Shown here: positions 10,681-19,167 of the stretch, one piece after another
Numbering within the stretch: position 1 is the stretch's first letter
Layout: each line of letters begins with the position of its first letter
From: Quisquiliibacterium transsilvanicum
GTDB taxonomy: Bacteria > Pseudomonadota > Gammaproteobacteria > Burkholderiales > Burkholderiaceae_E
Reading direction: 5' to 3'
NCBI RefSeq assembly: GCF_014202215.1
Contig: NZ_JACHGB010000007.1
Span: 62,001-126,000 of the forward strand
DNA: 64,000 nucleotides
The notes under the pieces: generated by a model
Database searches by the model: none
What the model was told of the DNA's origin: nothing
The model's input: the letters and a program-made list of their open reading frames with translations, nothing else
Position numbers and translations under genes: made by a program

Positions 10681-11231
10681 GTATCGACCGGGATCGGCTT
10701 CTGGAGGCGCTCGCAGCGGTTCTCGCCGAGCATCCCCGGCTGCCGATGGAGCAGGTGGCCCAGGCGGTCGGCGTCAGCCGCGCCACGCTGCACCGGATGT
10801 ACCCAAGCCGCGACGCAGTGGTCTGCGCGGTGCTCGAGTACGCGCTCGAAGCCGCGATGCAGGCGATCGAGCGCGCCGACCTGGAGCGCGGCCCGGCCGA
10901 CGAAGCGCTGGCGCGGCTAGTGGCGGAGTCCGTCCCGCAGGGCTCGCTGCATCTCTTCCTGGCCACCGACCGCGGCGAGCCTTGCGGCGCGAGCGCCGCC
11001 ACCGATGCGCGCTGGGAGCCGCACCGCCAGCGCCTGCTCGCGATGTTCAGGCGCGGCCAGGAGGAGGGCGTCTTCCGCGTCGACCTGCCTGCGCGCTGGA
11101 TGCTGGACGCCACGGGCGCGCTGCTGGTCGCCTCGGCGGAGTCGGTGCGCGCCGGCCGCCTGGCGCCTGCGAGCGTGACCGAGTCGGTGCTGGGGGTGCT
11201 GCTGGACGGCACGCGGCGGCGCGCGGCCTGA
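10677..11231 (+). CDS. TetR/AcrR-family transcriptional regulator
   Basis: A small DNA-binding repressor of 184 residues. The N-terminal helix-turn-helix is visible (MEQVAQAVGVSRATLHRMYPSRD, residues about 23-45), followed by a helical ligand-binding domain. It starts at a GTG that overlaps the stop of the efflux channel gene by 4 bp (GTGA), so it is co-transcribed with the pump genes. A repressor placed last in the operon it probably controls gives direct negative feedback. The likely target is the palindrome at 4695-4712. The ligand is unknown. Confidence 0.88.
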   Translation: MSIDRDRLLEALAAVLAEHPRLPMEQVAQAVGVSRATLHRMYPSRDAVVCAVLEYALEAAMQAIERADLERGPADEALARLVAESVPQGSLHLFLATDRGEPCGASAATDARWEPHRQRLLAMFRRGQEEGVFRVDLPARWMLDATGALLVASAESVRAGRLAPASVTESVLGVLLDGTRRRAA

Positions 11232-11276
11232 GGGCGCGGCCAGCGGCTCTGTTTCTCCGATCCACAGAGTCGGATG

Positions 11277-11315
11277 TGGTTGAAAATCAACCATTGAATG
11301 GTGGATTTTCAACCA
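11277..11315. promoter_or_regulatory. Long palindrome upstream of the DUF4143 ATPase gene
   Basis: Two 19-nt arms (11277-11295 and 11297-11315) around a central G match at 18 of 19 positions. The left arm reads TGGTTGAAAATCAACCATT. The palindrome ends 13 bases before the ATPase start. No T-run follows, so a terminator is less likely than an operator or autoregulatory site. The AT-rich arms contrast with the GC-rich surroundings. Confidence 0.7.
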
Positions 11316-11328
11316 TTAGAATCCAGGA

Positions 11329-12597
11329 ATGTATCCGCGCCACCTGCAGCCGCAGCTCGATGCGGCGCTGTCCGATACCCCCGTCGTGCTCGTCAACGGT
11401 GCGCGCCAGACCGGCAAGAGCACTCTCGTTGCGGCCGCCGCCGCCGCGCGAGGGATGCGCTACCTGACGCTGGACGACCGGGTGATGCTCGCTGCCGCCC
11501 GGGGAGACCCTGCCGGCTTCGTCGCCGGTCTTGGCGGGCCCGTCGTGATCGACGAGGTCCAGCGCGCCCCCGGGATATTCCTCGAGCTGAAGGCCGCCGT
11601 CGACCGTGATCGCCAGCCCGGCCGTTTCCTTCTCACGGGTTCGGCCAACGTCATGCTGCTGCCTGCGGTGGCGGATTCGCTCGCCGGGCGAATGGAGGTG
11701 CTGTCGCTGCTGCCGCTCTCCAGCGCCGAGCTCGCCGGCCACCCCGGATTCAATCGCGCGGACTGGCTGTTCGACGGCAAGCTCGGCGACCTGCCCATGC
11801 CGCCCTGCGACCGGGCGGCGCTGTCCGGGCGGCTGCTGGCGGGCGGTTTTCCCGAGGCGCTTGCGCGCGCTTCGCCAGCGCGGCGCGGTGCCTGGTTCGA
11901 GAACTACCTGCAGGCCATCCTGCAGCGCGACGTGCGCGAGCTCGCCAGCATCGAGCAGCTGACCGAGCTGCCGGAACTGCTGCAGCTGCTCGCCGAGCGC
12001 AGCGCCGGCCTGCTGAATTTCGCGGAAGTGTCCCGCGGCGTCGGCCTGCCGCAGAGCACCCTCAAGCGCTACTTCGCGCTGCTCGAGATGCTCTTCCTGG
12101 TCGAGCGCCTGCCGGCCTGGGACCGCAACCCGGGCAAGCGTCTGGTGAAGGCGCCCAAGGTCTTCGTGCGCGACACCGGGCTGCTGGCCCATCTGCGCGA
12201 GCTCTCCGCCAGCAGCCTGGACGCCATGCCCGGCCTGCCGGGTGCGCTGGTCGAGACCTTCGTGCTGGACGAGCTGCGCAAGCACCTCGCGTTCTCTTCC
12301 CGCGGGCTCGGGCTGTCGCACTACCGCACGCAGGGCGGCAACGAAGTGGACTTCATCCTCGAGTCCCGCTCAGGCGCCCGGCTGGTGGGCATCGAAGTGA
12401 AGGCGAGCGCCACGGTGGACGGGCGGGACTTCAAGGGCCTGCGCCACCTGAAGGAGTCGGAGCCCTCGTTCTCGCGCGGCATCGTCCTCTATTGCGGACG
12501 TGAGCTGGTTCCCTTCGCCGCCGACCTGTTCGCGGTGCCGCTGTCGATGTGGTGGGCAGCGCCCCCCGGTCAGCCCTCGCCCTTGAGCACTCCGTAG
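11329..12597 (+). CDS. AAA_14-type ATPase with C-terminal DUF4143 domain
   Basis: A P-loop ATPase of 422 residues, the usual length of this family, whose cellular role is not established. Walker A is GARQTGKST (residues about 24-32), Walker B is VVIDEVQRAPG (about 73-83), and LLTGSANV is a sensor-like segment. The C-terminal half is DUF4143 and ends with EVDFILE...GIEVKAS, an arrangement resembling PD-(D/E)XK nucleases. The start ATG directly follows the long palindrome. The gene stands alone and its 3' end overlaps the convergent photolyase gene by 28 bp. Such genes are patchily distributed and may be mobile; transfer here is only suspected. Confidence 0.88.
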   Translation: MYPRHLQPQLDAALSDTPVVLVNGARQTGKSTLVAAAAAARGMRYLTLDDRVMLAAARGDPAGFVAGLGGPVVIDEVQRAPGIFLELKAAVDRDRQPGRFLLTGSANVMLLPAVADSLAGRMEVLSLLPLSSAELAGHPGFNRADWLFDGKLGDLPMPPCDRAALSGRLLAGGFPEALARASPARRGAWFENYLQAILQRDVRELASIEQLTELPELLQLLAERSAGLLNFAEVSRGVGLPQSTLKRYFALLEMLFLVERLPAWDRNPGKRLVKAPKVFVRDTGLLAHLRELSASSLDAMPGLPGALVETFVLDELRKHLAFSSRGLGLSHYRTQGGNEVDFILESRSGARLVGIEVKASATVDGRDFKGLRHLKESEPSFSRGIVLYCGRELVPFAADLFAVPLSMWWAAPPGQPSPLSTP

Positions 12598-14114
12598 CGC
12601 GCCAGCGTCGCCTTGCGCGCGACATCGTGGTCCACCACCGGCCGCGGATAGTGCGTGCCCAGGCGCAGGCCCGCCTGCTGCAGCACCGCGGCGGGCGCCA
12701 GCCAGGGCGCATGGATGTGCTTGTCGGGAAGCTCGGAGAGCTGCGGCAGGTAGCGGCGGATGAAACGCCCCTCGGGGTCGAAGCGTCGCGACTGCGTCAC
12801 CGGGTTGAAGATCCTGAACCAGGGCTGGGCGTCGCAGCCGGTGGATGCGGCCCACTGCCAGCCGCCGTTGTTGGCGGCCAGGTCGAAGTCGTTGAGGTGG
12901 GCCGCGAACCAGGCCTCGCCGCGGCGCCAGTCCACGCCCAGGTCTTTCGCCAGGAAGGATGCGGTGACCATCCGCAGCCGGTTGTGCATGTAGCCGCTGT
13001 GCGCCAGCTGCAGCATCGCGGCGTCCACCAGCGGGTAGCCGGTGGCGCCCGCGCACCAGGCGGCAAACAGTCGGTCGGCGTGCTCGCCGGTCTCCCAGGC
13101 GATGCGGTCGTACTCGGGCCGGAACGCCGCGCCCTCGGCCACCCGCGGATGGTGGTGCAGCACCTGGAAGTAGAACTCGCGCCAAATGAGCTCCGAGAGC
13201 CAGGTGGCTGCGCCCTCCGAGGCGGCGGGGTCGGCGCGCATCGCCTGCAGCGCGAAGCGCGCCAGCCCTCGCACCGACACCGTGCCGAAGCGCAGGTGCA
13301 CCGACAGGTAGGACGGCCCGCGCACCGCGGGGTAGTCGCGCGCTTCGCGGTAGGCGCCGATGCGGTCGCTGAACTCGTCGAACAGCCGCTGCGCGCCGGA
13401 TTCGCCGGTGGGGATGCCGTGGGTGCGCAGGTTGGTGCGTTCGAAGCCGAGCGACTCGAGCGCGGGGAGCTCGTGGCCCGGGGGCGGCGGGGCGAGCCTG
13501 CCGGCGGCGGGCCGCTCTGCACCGGGGGCCGATTGCGCAGCGCGCGCGTTCCGCTCCGCCGCGGGCGCGCCGGGCGCGGGCCCCTGCAGCCCCGTGGCGC
13601 GCTCGGCCAAGTCGGCGTCGGCCAGCCGCTTCATCCACGCCGCCTTGTAGGGGGTGAAGACCGAGAACGGGGTGCCCGCGCCGGTGAGCACCTCGCCGCG
13701 CTCGAACACCACCTGGTCCTTGAAGTCGCGCCAGTCGCGTCCGTCGGCGCGCAGCGCCTGCGCCACGGCGGCGTCGCGTGCCACGGCGGCGGGTTCGTAG
13801 TCGCGGTTGGCGTAGACGGCGCCGACCCCCAGCGTCGCCGCGAGGCGGGGAATCTCGTCGCATGCGCGGCCGTGCCTCACGATCAGCCCGCCGCCGTTGG
13901 CGCGCAGCGTCGCGTCCAGCTCGGCGAGGCTGTCGTGGATGAACTCGACGCGCCGGTCGGCGCGCGAAGGCAGCGCATCGAGGATGTCGCGGTCGAAGAC
14001 GAAGGCGCACCAGACCTGCGCGCCCTCGCCGAGCGCGGCCGCCAGTGCCGCGTGATCCTGACTGCGCAGGTCGCGGCGGAACCAGACGAGGATCCTGGAT
14101 GGGCGGGAAGGCAT
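12570..14114 (-). CDS. phrB: Deoxyribodipyrimidine photolyase (class I)
   Basis: Light-driven repair of cyclobutane pyrimidine dimers using FADH. The 514-residue protein begins with the antenna-binding alpha/beta domain (ILVWFRRDLR). The helical FAD domain carries the family signatures ATGYPLVDAAML, NRLRMVTASFLAKDLG and NNGGWQWAAS. Residues about 185-215 form an Ala/Pro-rich linker longer than in the E. coli enzyme. The photolyase and ATPase genes converge and overlap by 28 bp with no terminator visible between them. The upstream region is shared with the divergent algH operon. Confidence 0.95.
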   Translation of the reverse strand: MPSRPSRILVWFRRDLRSQDHAALAAALGEGAQVWCAFVFDRDILDALPSRADRRVEFIHDSLAELDATLRANGGGLIVRHGRACDEIPRLAATLGVGAVYANRDYEPAAVARDAAVAQALRADGRDWRDFKDQVVFERGEVLTGAGTPFSVFTPYKAAWMKRLADADLAERATGLQGPAPGAPAAERNARAAQSAPGAERPAAGRLAPPPPGHELPALESLGFERTNLRTHGIPTGESGAQRLFDEFSDRIGAYREARDYPAVRGPSYLSVHLRFGTVSVRGLARFALQAMRADPAASEGAATWLSELIWREFYFQVLHHHPRVAEGAAFRPEYDRIAWETGEHADRLFAAWCAGATGYPLVDAAMLQLAHSGYMHNRLRMVTASFLAKDLGVDWRRGEAWFAAHLNDFDLAANNGGWQWAASTGCDAQPWFRIFNPVTQSRRFDPEGRFIRRYLPQLSELPDKHIHAPWLAPAAVLQQAGLRLGTHYPRPVVDHDVARKATLARYGVLKGEG

Positions 14115-14149
14115 GGCGGGGGCCTGGATGTGAACGGGGAGGGGCCGAA

Positions 14150-14178
14150 TTGTGCGGGGGGGCGGCGGTCTTTACAAT
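14150..14178 (+). promoter_or_regulatory. Putative sigma-70 promoter of the algH-ruvX-pyr operon
   Basis: TTGTGC (14150-14155) and TACAAT (14173-14178, 5 of 6 to consensus) are 17 bp apart, about 60 bases upstream of algH in the divergent intergenic region. The -35 is weak. Confidence 0.5.
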
Positions 14179-14238
14179 CGGTCAACGGGCGTCCATTCCG
14201 GCGACGCCCCTCTCCCGCGGCCCGTGCCCAAGATCCTG

Positions 14239-14808
14239 ATGCAGCCCGAGCTCGCCTCCGACCTCAAGAATCACTTCCTGGTGGCCATGCCTGGCATGGC
14301 CGATCCCAATTTCCACGGCAGCGTCGTCTACATCGCCGACCACAGCGAGAAGGGCGCGCTGGGCCTGCTGATCAATCGCCCGATGGACCTCGACCTCGGC
14401 GCGCTCTTCGAGCGAATAGAGCTCAGCCTGGCGGGCACCGACATCGGCGCTTCGCCGGTCCTGTTCGGCGGCCCGGTGCAGACCGACCGCGGCTTCGTGC
14501 TGCACCGGCCGGTGGGCAACTGGTCGTCCTCGCTGCGGGTCACCGACGAGGTGGCGCTCACCTCGTCCAAGGACGTGCTCGAGGCGGTCGCCGCCGGCAC
14601 CGGCCCGGAGCAGCTGCTGGTGACGCTGGGCTACGCCGGCTGGGGCCCCGGCCAGCTCGAGGACGAGATCGCGCACAACGCCTGGCTCACCGCCCCGGCC
14701 GACGCGCAGCTGCTGTTCGACGTCCCGGTCGACAAGCGGCTGGCGCGCGCCTTCGCGCTGCTGGGCATCGACCCCGCCTTCCTTTCCTCCGAAGCGGGCC
14801 ACGCCTGA
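14239..14808 (+). CDS. algH: YqgE/AlgH family protein (UPF0301)
   Basis: A small conserved protein of 189 residues, close to E. coli YqgE in length. Its biochemical function is unsettled; AlgH was first linked to alginate regulation in Pseudomonas. Family hallmarks are [29 protein letters not shown] and [16 protein letters not shown] chose the ATG giving MQPELASDL because the upstream in-frame residues are not conserved-looking; a GTG at 14224 is the main alternative. It is followed after 22 bases by ruvX, the usual neighbour of this gene across proteobacteria. Confidence 0.92.
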   Translation: MQPELASDLKNHFLVAMPGMADPNFHGSVVYIADHSEKGALGLLINRPMDLDLGALFERIELSLAGTDIGASPVLFGGPVQTDRGFVLHRPVGNWSSSLRVTDEVALTSSKDVLEAVAAGTGPEQLLVTLGYAGWGPGQLEDEIAHNAWLTAPADAQLLFDVPVDKRLARAFALLGIDPAFLSSEAGHA

Positions 14809-14830
14809 TCCGCCGCGAAGGGGCAGGGCG

Positions 14831-15250
14831 ATGACCCGCGACGAGACCGTGCTCTGCTTCGACTTCGGCGAGCGCCGCATCGGCGTGGCGGTCGGCAATG
14901 CGCTGATCGGCTCCGCGCGACCGCTGGCGCTGATCGAAGAACCGGTGAACGACCGGCGTTTCGCGCGGATCGGCAAGCTGATCGAGGAATGGCTGCCGCA
15001 GCGCCTGGTGGTGGGCCGTCCGGGTGACGGCACGGTCGACGGCGCCGAACCCGCGCTGGCCGCTTCGGTGGCCCGCTGCGAGCGCTTCGCGCGCCAGCTG
15101 CACGGCCGCTTCCGGCTGCCGGTCGACTTCGTCGACGAGCGCTGGAGCACGCTCGAGGCGCAGCAGGGGCTGGCGCGCGGCGAGCCGGACGACGCCGAGG
15201 CCGCCGCGATAATCCTGCGACAATACTTCGATGAACGAAGCCAAGCTTGA
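14831..15250 (+). CDS. ruvX: Holliday-junction resolvase-like protein RuvX/YqgF
   Basis: An RNase H-fold nuclease implicated in Holliday-junction resolution and 16S rRNA 5'-end processing. The 139-residue protein shows the acidic first strand CFDFGERRIGVAVG, then PGDGT and the C-terminal FVDERWSTLEA with conserved Asp and Glu. Length is typical. The last 20 bases overlap pyrR, so the two are translationally linked. Confidence 0.93.
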   Translation: MTRDETVLCFDFGERRIGVAVGNALIGSARPLALIEEPVNDRRFARIGKLIEEWLPQRLVVGRPGDGTVDGAEPALAASVARCERFARQLHGRFRLPVDFVDERWSTLEAQQGLARGEPDDAEAAAIILRQYFDERSQA

Positions 15251-15740
15251 CGCCGAGGCCATTTACGCCTCGCTGCGCGACGCGATCCGCCGCGCGCTGG
15301 ACGCGGCGCCGCAGCGCGGCGTCCACCTGATCGGAATCCACAGCGGCGGCGCCTGGATCGCCGAGCGCCTGCACCGCGACCTCGCCCTGCCCACGCCGCT
15401 GGGCACGCTGTCGTCCGCCTTCCATCGCGACGACTACGGCCATCGGCGCGGCCTGCCCGCCGAGATGAAGAGCACCGAGCTGCCCTTCGAGATCGGCGGC
15501 GCCGACATCGTGCTGGTCGACGACATCCTGTTCACCGGCCGCACGGTGCGCGCCGCGTTGAACGAGCTGTTCGACTTCGGCCGCCCCGCGCGCGTCGAGC
15601 TCGCGGTGCTGCTCGACCGGGGCGGGCGCGAGCTGCCCATCGAGGCGCGCTACTGCGGCGCGGTGCATCCGCTGCCGCACGATCGCAACTTCGTCCTGAC
15701 CCGGGCCGACGACGCCCGCCTGTCGCTGCGCGTCGACTGA
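15231..15740 (+). CDS. pyrR: PyrR-type phosphoribosyltransferase
   Basis: A type I PRTase of the PyrR family: uracil phosphoribosyltransferase activity, and in some bacteria an RNA-binding attenuator of pyr genes. The PRPP-binding loop is [12 protein letters not shown] (residues about 94-105), and the tail [22 protein letters not shown] is typical of PyrR. It starts inside the end of ruvX and precedes pyrB by 35 bases. I see no attenuator structure in that gap, so the regulatory role is not supported here. Confidence 0.92.
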   Translation: MNEAKLDAEAIYASLRDAIRRALDAAPQRGVHLIGIHSGGAWIAERLHRDLALPTPLGTLSSAFHRDDYGHRRGLPAEMKSTELPFEIGGADIVLVDDILFTGRTVRAALNELFDFGRPARVELAVLLDRGGRELPIEARYCGAVHPLPHDRNFVLTRADDARLSLRVD

Positions 15741-15775
15741 GCGCGCAGCCCCCGGAACCCCGCACCGAGCCCCGA

Positions 15776-16735
15776 ATGCGCCATCCGCAACTGAACGCCA
15801 ACGGCGAGCTGAAGCACCTGCTCACCATCGAAGGCCTGCCGCGCGCCACCGTCCAGCACATCCTGGACACCGCAGAGAGCTTCGTCGGCGTGGCCGAGCG
15901 GGAAGTGAAGAAGGTGCCGCTGCTGCGCGGCAAGTCGGTGTTCAACCTGTTCTTCGAGAACTCGACCCGCACCCGAACCACCTTCGAGATCGCCGCCAAG
16001 CGGCTGTCGGCGGACGTGCTGAACCTGAACATCAACACCTCGTCCGCATCCAAGGGCGAGTCGCTGCTCGACACCGTCGACAACCTGGCCGCGATGCACG
16101 CGGACATGTTCGTGGTGCGCCATGCGGCCAGCGGCGCACCCTTCCTGATCGCCGAGCACCTGGACCGCCATCACGGCCCGCACGTGCACGTGATCAACGC
16201 CGGCGACGGGCGCCATGCGCACCCCACGCAGGGGCTGCTCGACATGTACACGATCCGTCACTTCAAGAAGGACTTCACGCAGCTGCGCGTGGCCATCGTC
16301 GGCGACGTGCTGCATTCGCGGGTGGCGCGCTCGGACATCCATGGGCTGACCACGCTGGGCGTGCCCGAGGTTCGCGTGATCGGGCCGCTGACGCTGCTGC
16401 CCGCGGGCGTGGAGCAGATGGGTGTGCGCGTGTTCACGGACATGCGCGAGGGGCTGAAGGACGTCGACGTGATCATCATGCTGCGCCTGCAGAACGAGCG
16501 GATGCGCGGCGCGCTGCTGCCCTCGGCGCAGGAGTACTTCAAGCAGTACGGCCTCACCCGCGAGAAGCTGGCGCTGGCGAAACCCGACGCAATCGTGATG
16601 CACCCGGGGCCGATGAACCGGGGCGTGGAGATCGAGTCCCAGGTGGCGGACGGCCCGCAGTCGGTGATCCTCGACCAGGTCACCTTCGGCATCGCGGTGC
16701 GGATGGCCGTGATGAGCATCCTCGGCGCCAACTGA
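15776..16735 (+). CDS. pyrB: Aspartate carbamoyltransferase catalytic subunit
   Basis: Condenses carbamoyl phosphate with aspartate, the committed step of pyrimidine synthesis. The 319-residue protein has the carbamoyl-phosphate site [13 protein letters not shown] (near residue 63), the HPTQGLLD segment (near 148) and the C-terminal [11 protein letters not shown]. No regulatory subunit (pyrI) gene lies nearby. Instead the downstream gene encodes a dihydroorotase-like partner, as in Pseudomonas-type ATCase complexes. Confidence 0.96.
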   Translation: MRHPQLNANGELKHLLTIEGLPRATVQHILDTAESFVGVAEREVKKVPLLRGKSVFNLFFENSTRTRTTFEIAAKRLSADVLNLNINTSSASKGESLLDTVDNLAAMHADMFVVRHAASGAPFLIAEHLDRHHGPHVHVINAGDGRHAHPTQGLLDMYTIRHFKKDFTQLRVAIVGDVLHSRVARSDIHGLTTLGVPEVRVIGPLTLLPAGVEQMGVRVFTDMREGLKDVDVIIMLRLQNERMRGALLPSAQEYFKQYGLTREKLALAKPDAIVMHPGPMNRGVEIESQVADGPQSVILDQVTFGIAVRMAVMSILGAN

Positions 16736-16784
16736 GGCGCCGCGCCGCGGCCCCCTCCAGAACACTCTAGCAACGAAGCGACGC

Positions 16785-18080
16785 ATGCGACTTTCGATCG
16801 TCAAGGGGCGGGTCGTCGACCCCGCCAGCGGACTGGACACCGTGGCGGACGTCCACCTGGCCGACGGCGTCATCGCCGCGATCGGCGACGCTCCCGCCGG
16901 CTTTGCACCGGACCGCGTGATCGACGCCGGCGGCCTGGTGGTGGCGCCCGGCCTGGTCGACCTCGCCGCGCGGCTGCGCGAGCCCGGCTTCGAATACCGG
17001 GCCACGCTGGAGTCCGAGATGCGGGCGGCGGTGGCCGGCGGCATCACCAGCCTGTCCTGCCCGCCGGACACCGACCCGCCGCTGGACGAGCCCGGCCTGG
17101 TGGAGATGCTCAAGCACCGTGCGCGCGGCCTGGACGGCGCGCGGCTCTATCCGCTGGGCGCGCTCACCGTGGGCCTCAAGGGCGAGATGGTGACCGAGAT
17201 GGCCGAGCTCGCCGAGGCGGGCTGCGTGGGCTTCTCGCAGGCCGGCCAGATGATGACCGACACCCAGAACCTGCTGCGCGCGCTGCAGTACGCGCGCACC
17301 TTCGGCTACACCGCCTGGCTGCAGCCCGAGGACCCGCACCTGGCGCGCGGCGGCGTGGCGCACGCCGGCGCGGTGGCGGCGCGGCTGGGCCTGCCGGGCA
17401 TTCCGGCGATCGCCGAGACCGTGGCGCTGCACATCCTCATCGAGCTGGTGCGCGCCACCGGCTGCCGCGTGCACTTGTGCCGGCTCTCGTCGGCCGCGGG
17501 CATCGGGCTGGTGCGCGCCGCCAAGGCCGAGGGCCTGCCGGTCAGCTGCGACGTCGCGGTCCACCACCTGCACCTGATCGACCTGGACATCGGCTTCTTC
17601 GACAGCCATTACCGGGTCTCGCCGCCCTTCCGCGGCCAGCGCGACCGCGATGCGATCCGCGCCGGCCTGGCCGACGGCACCATCGACGCGATCTGCTCCG
17701 ACCACACGCCGGTGGACGATGACGCCAAGCTGCTGCCCTTCAGCGAGGCCGAGCCCGGCGTCACCGGACTGGAGCTGCTGCTGCCGCTCACACTCAAGTG
17801 GGCCGACGAGACCCGCACCCCGCTGGCGCAGGCGCTGGCCAAGGTGAGCAGCGCCAGCGCCGCCATCCTCGGCGTGGACGCCGGCCGCGTGGCCGTCGGC
17901 GCGCCGGCCGACCTCTGCCTGTTCGATCCCGGCGAGCACTGGGTGGTCGAGGCCGAGGGCCTGCTCAGCCAGGGCCGGCATTCCCCCTACCTGGGGCGCG
18001 AGGTATCCGGGCGCGCGCGGATGACGCTGGTCGGCGGGCGCATCGTGCACGAGCGCGCCGCCCCCGCCGGCGCGGCCTGA
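16785..18080 (+). CDS. pyrX: Non-catalytic dihydroorotase-like protein (PyrC'/PyrX)
   Basis: A dihydroorotase homologue of 431 residues that probably acts as a structural partner of PyrB. Active enzymes carry an HxH metal motif before RxRxPG; here the segment reads DLAARLREPG, so both histidines are gone. The usual HVST metal ligand is replaced in HLCRLSS, and the HxED-like segment reads QPED. The later Asp is kept in ICSDHTP. Loss of several ligands argues against activity. In Pseudomonas, PyrC' proteins of this kind hold the ATCase dodecamer together. A separate active pyrC should then exist elsewhere in the genome. The gene starts 49 bases after pyrB. Confidence 0.88.
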   Translation: MRLSIVKGRVVDPASGLDTVADVHLADGVIAAIGDAPAGFAPDRVIDAGGLVVAPGLVDLAARLREPGFEYRATLESEMRAAVAGGITSLSCPPDTDPPLDEPGLVEMLKHRARGLDGARLYPLGALTVGLKGEMVTEMAELAEAGCVGFSQAGQMMTDTQNLLRALQYARTFGYTAWLQPEDPHLARGGVAHAGAVAARLGLPGIPAIAETVALHILIELVRATGCRVHLCRLSSAAGIGLVRAAKAEGLPVSCDVAVHHLHLIDLDIGFFDSHYRVSPPFRGQRDRDAIRAGLADGTIDAICSDHTPVDDDAKLLPFSEAEPGVTGLELLLPLTLKWADETRTPLAQALAKVSSASAAILGVDAGRVAVGAPADLCLFDPGEHWVVEAEGLLSQGRHSPYLGREVSGRARMTLVGGRIVHERAAPAGAA

Positions 18081-18082
18081 AC

Positions 18083-18898
18083 GTGCTCGGCGCTGCGGCG
18101 CGGCGCACGCTGCGCCTGCCGATGGTCGTCGGCATGCTGTTCGCCGGCCTGTTCACAGTCACCGTGCTGTTTCCGCTCAGCCGCGAGGGCTTCAGGCGCG
18201 CGGCCATCCGGCACTGGTCCCGGGCGCTGCTGTGGTGCTGCGGGCTGGTGCTGCGCGAGCAGCCCGGCCCCGAAGCCCGGCCGCTGGGCGAGCTGCCGCG
18301 CGGGCGCATGCTGGTGGCCAACCATATCTCCTGGGTGGACATCTTCGCCATCAACTCGCTGTGCCCGGCCTCCTTCGTGGCCAAGGCCGAGATCGCGCGC
18401 TGGCCGCTGATCGGCACGCTGGTCGCCCGCACCGGCACGCTGTTCATCGAGCGCGGCAAGCGTCGCGCAGTGCACCGGATGATCGAGCACATCGACCGCA
18501 ACCTGCAGGCCGGCGGCCGCGTTGCGGTCTTCCCCGAAGGCACCACCGGTGACGGGCGCTGCCTGCTGCCCTTTCACGCCAACCTCGTGCAGGCCGCGGT
18601 GGAGGCCCGCATCGACGTGGTGCCGGTGGGCGTGCGCTACGTCGACACCGGCGGCGCGCGCACCCAGGCGATCGACTACATCGGCGACATGAACTTCGTC
18701 GAGTCGCTGTGGCGCATCCTGGGCGCGGGCGGCCTGTGCTGCGAAGTGCACCCGCTGGCGCCGATCCCCGGCGACGCCGGCCTGTCGCGCCACGACGTGG
18801 CGGAACGGGCGCGCGCTGCGATCGCGGCGCGGCTGGGGGTGCCGCTGGAGGATGCGATGCCGGAGCGGATCAGGGCGCTGCGCTCCGCCGCAGGCTGA
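18083..18898 (+). CDS. plsC: 1-acyl-sn-glycerol-3-phosphate acyltransferase (PlsC family)
   Basis: An inner-membrane acyltransferase making phosphatidic acid or acting on a related lysophospholipid. An N-terminal membrane segment (MVVGMLFAGLFTVTVLF) precedes the catalytic HX4D motif NHISWVD (residue about 80) and the FPEGTT motif (about 150). I placed the start at the GTG 2 bases after the pyrX stop, giving 271 residues; ATG 18122 would remove the first 13. It is the last gene of the algH-pyr run. The in-frame ORF upstream of 18083 lies in the end of pyrX and is not coding. Confidence 0.88.
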   Translation: MLGAAARRTLRLPMVVGMLFAGLFTVTVLFPLSREGFRRAAIRHWSRALLWCCGLVLREQPGPEARPLGELPRGRMLVANHISWVDIFAINSLCPASFVAKAEIARWPLIGTLVARTGTLFIERGKRRAVHRMIEHIDRNLQAGGRVAVFPEGTTGDGRCLLPFHANLVQAAVEARIDVVPVGVRYVDTGGARTQAIDYIGDMNFVESLWRILGAGGLCCEVHPLAPIPGDAGLSRHDVAERARAAIAARLGVPLEDAMPERIRALRSAAG

Positions 18899-18959
18899 TT
18901 CTTCCCGGCGCCGCGGTGCCTGGGCTTCGCTGGATCTCGCTGCCGGCACTCGCGGTCTG

Positions 18960-18975
18960 TCCCCCATTTTGGGGA
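18960..18975. promoter_or_regulatory. TCCCC-N6-GGGGA inverted repeat upstream of the Calx-beta gene
   Basis: TCCCC at 18960-18964 and GGGGA at 18971-18975. It lies about 190 bases upstream of the Calx-beta start and about 34 bp centre-to-centre from a similar site at 18994-19008. The AT-containing pair stands out from the surrounding DNA. Confidence 0.5.
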
Positions 18976-18993
18976 TGTTCAGTTGCCGCCTCA

Positions 18994-19008
18994 TCCCTAG
19001 AATAGGGA
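18994..19008. promoter_or_regulatory. TCCCTA-N3-TAGGGA inverted repeat upstream of the Calx-beta gene
   Basis: A perfect 6-bp palindrome (18994-18999 with 19003-19008) around GAA. With the related site at 18960-18975 it forms a pair about three helical turns apart, suggesting binding of a dimeric activator or repressor. The rest of the 269-base intergenic region holds a GGCGCC-TTGCC-GGCGCC hairpin just downstream and a strong ribosome site (AGGAGG, 19156-19161). Confidence 0.55.
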
Positions 19009-19167
19009 AATGGCGCCTTGCCGGCGCCTCGGTTTTGCCTTCCTCCGCGCGCCCGCCCCCGCCCTCCCGGCGCGTCCGCCCCCGTTTCAGCGGCGGGTTC
19101 CGCCTGCGCCTCCCTGGCGCGTCCGGTCAGCGTCTCCTCGTCGTACAAGCCCCCCAGGAGGTTCCGC

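Noticed and set aside
12549-14834. A 761-codon plus-strand frame opposite the photolyase.
   Set aside because: The photolyase reading on the minus strand carries all catalytic signatures, and this frame also runs through algH out of register.
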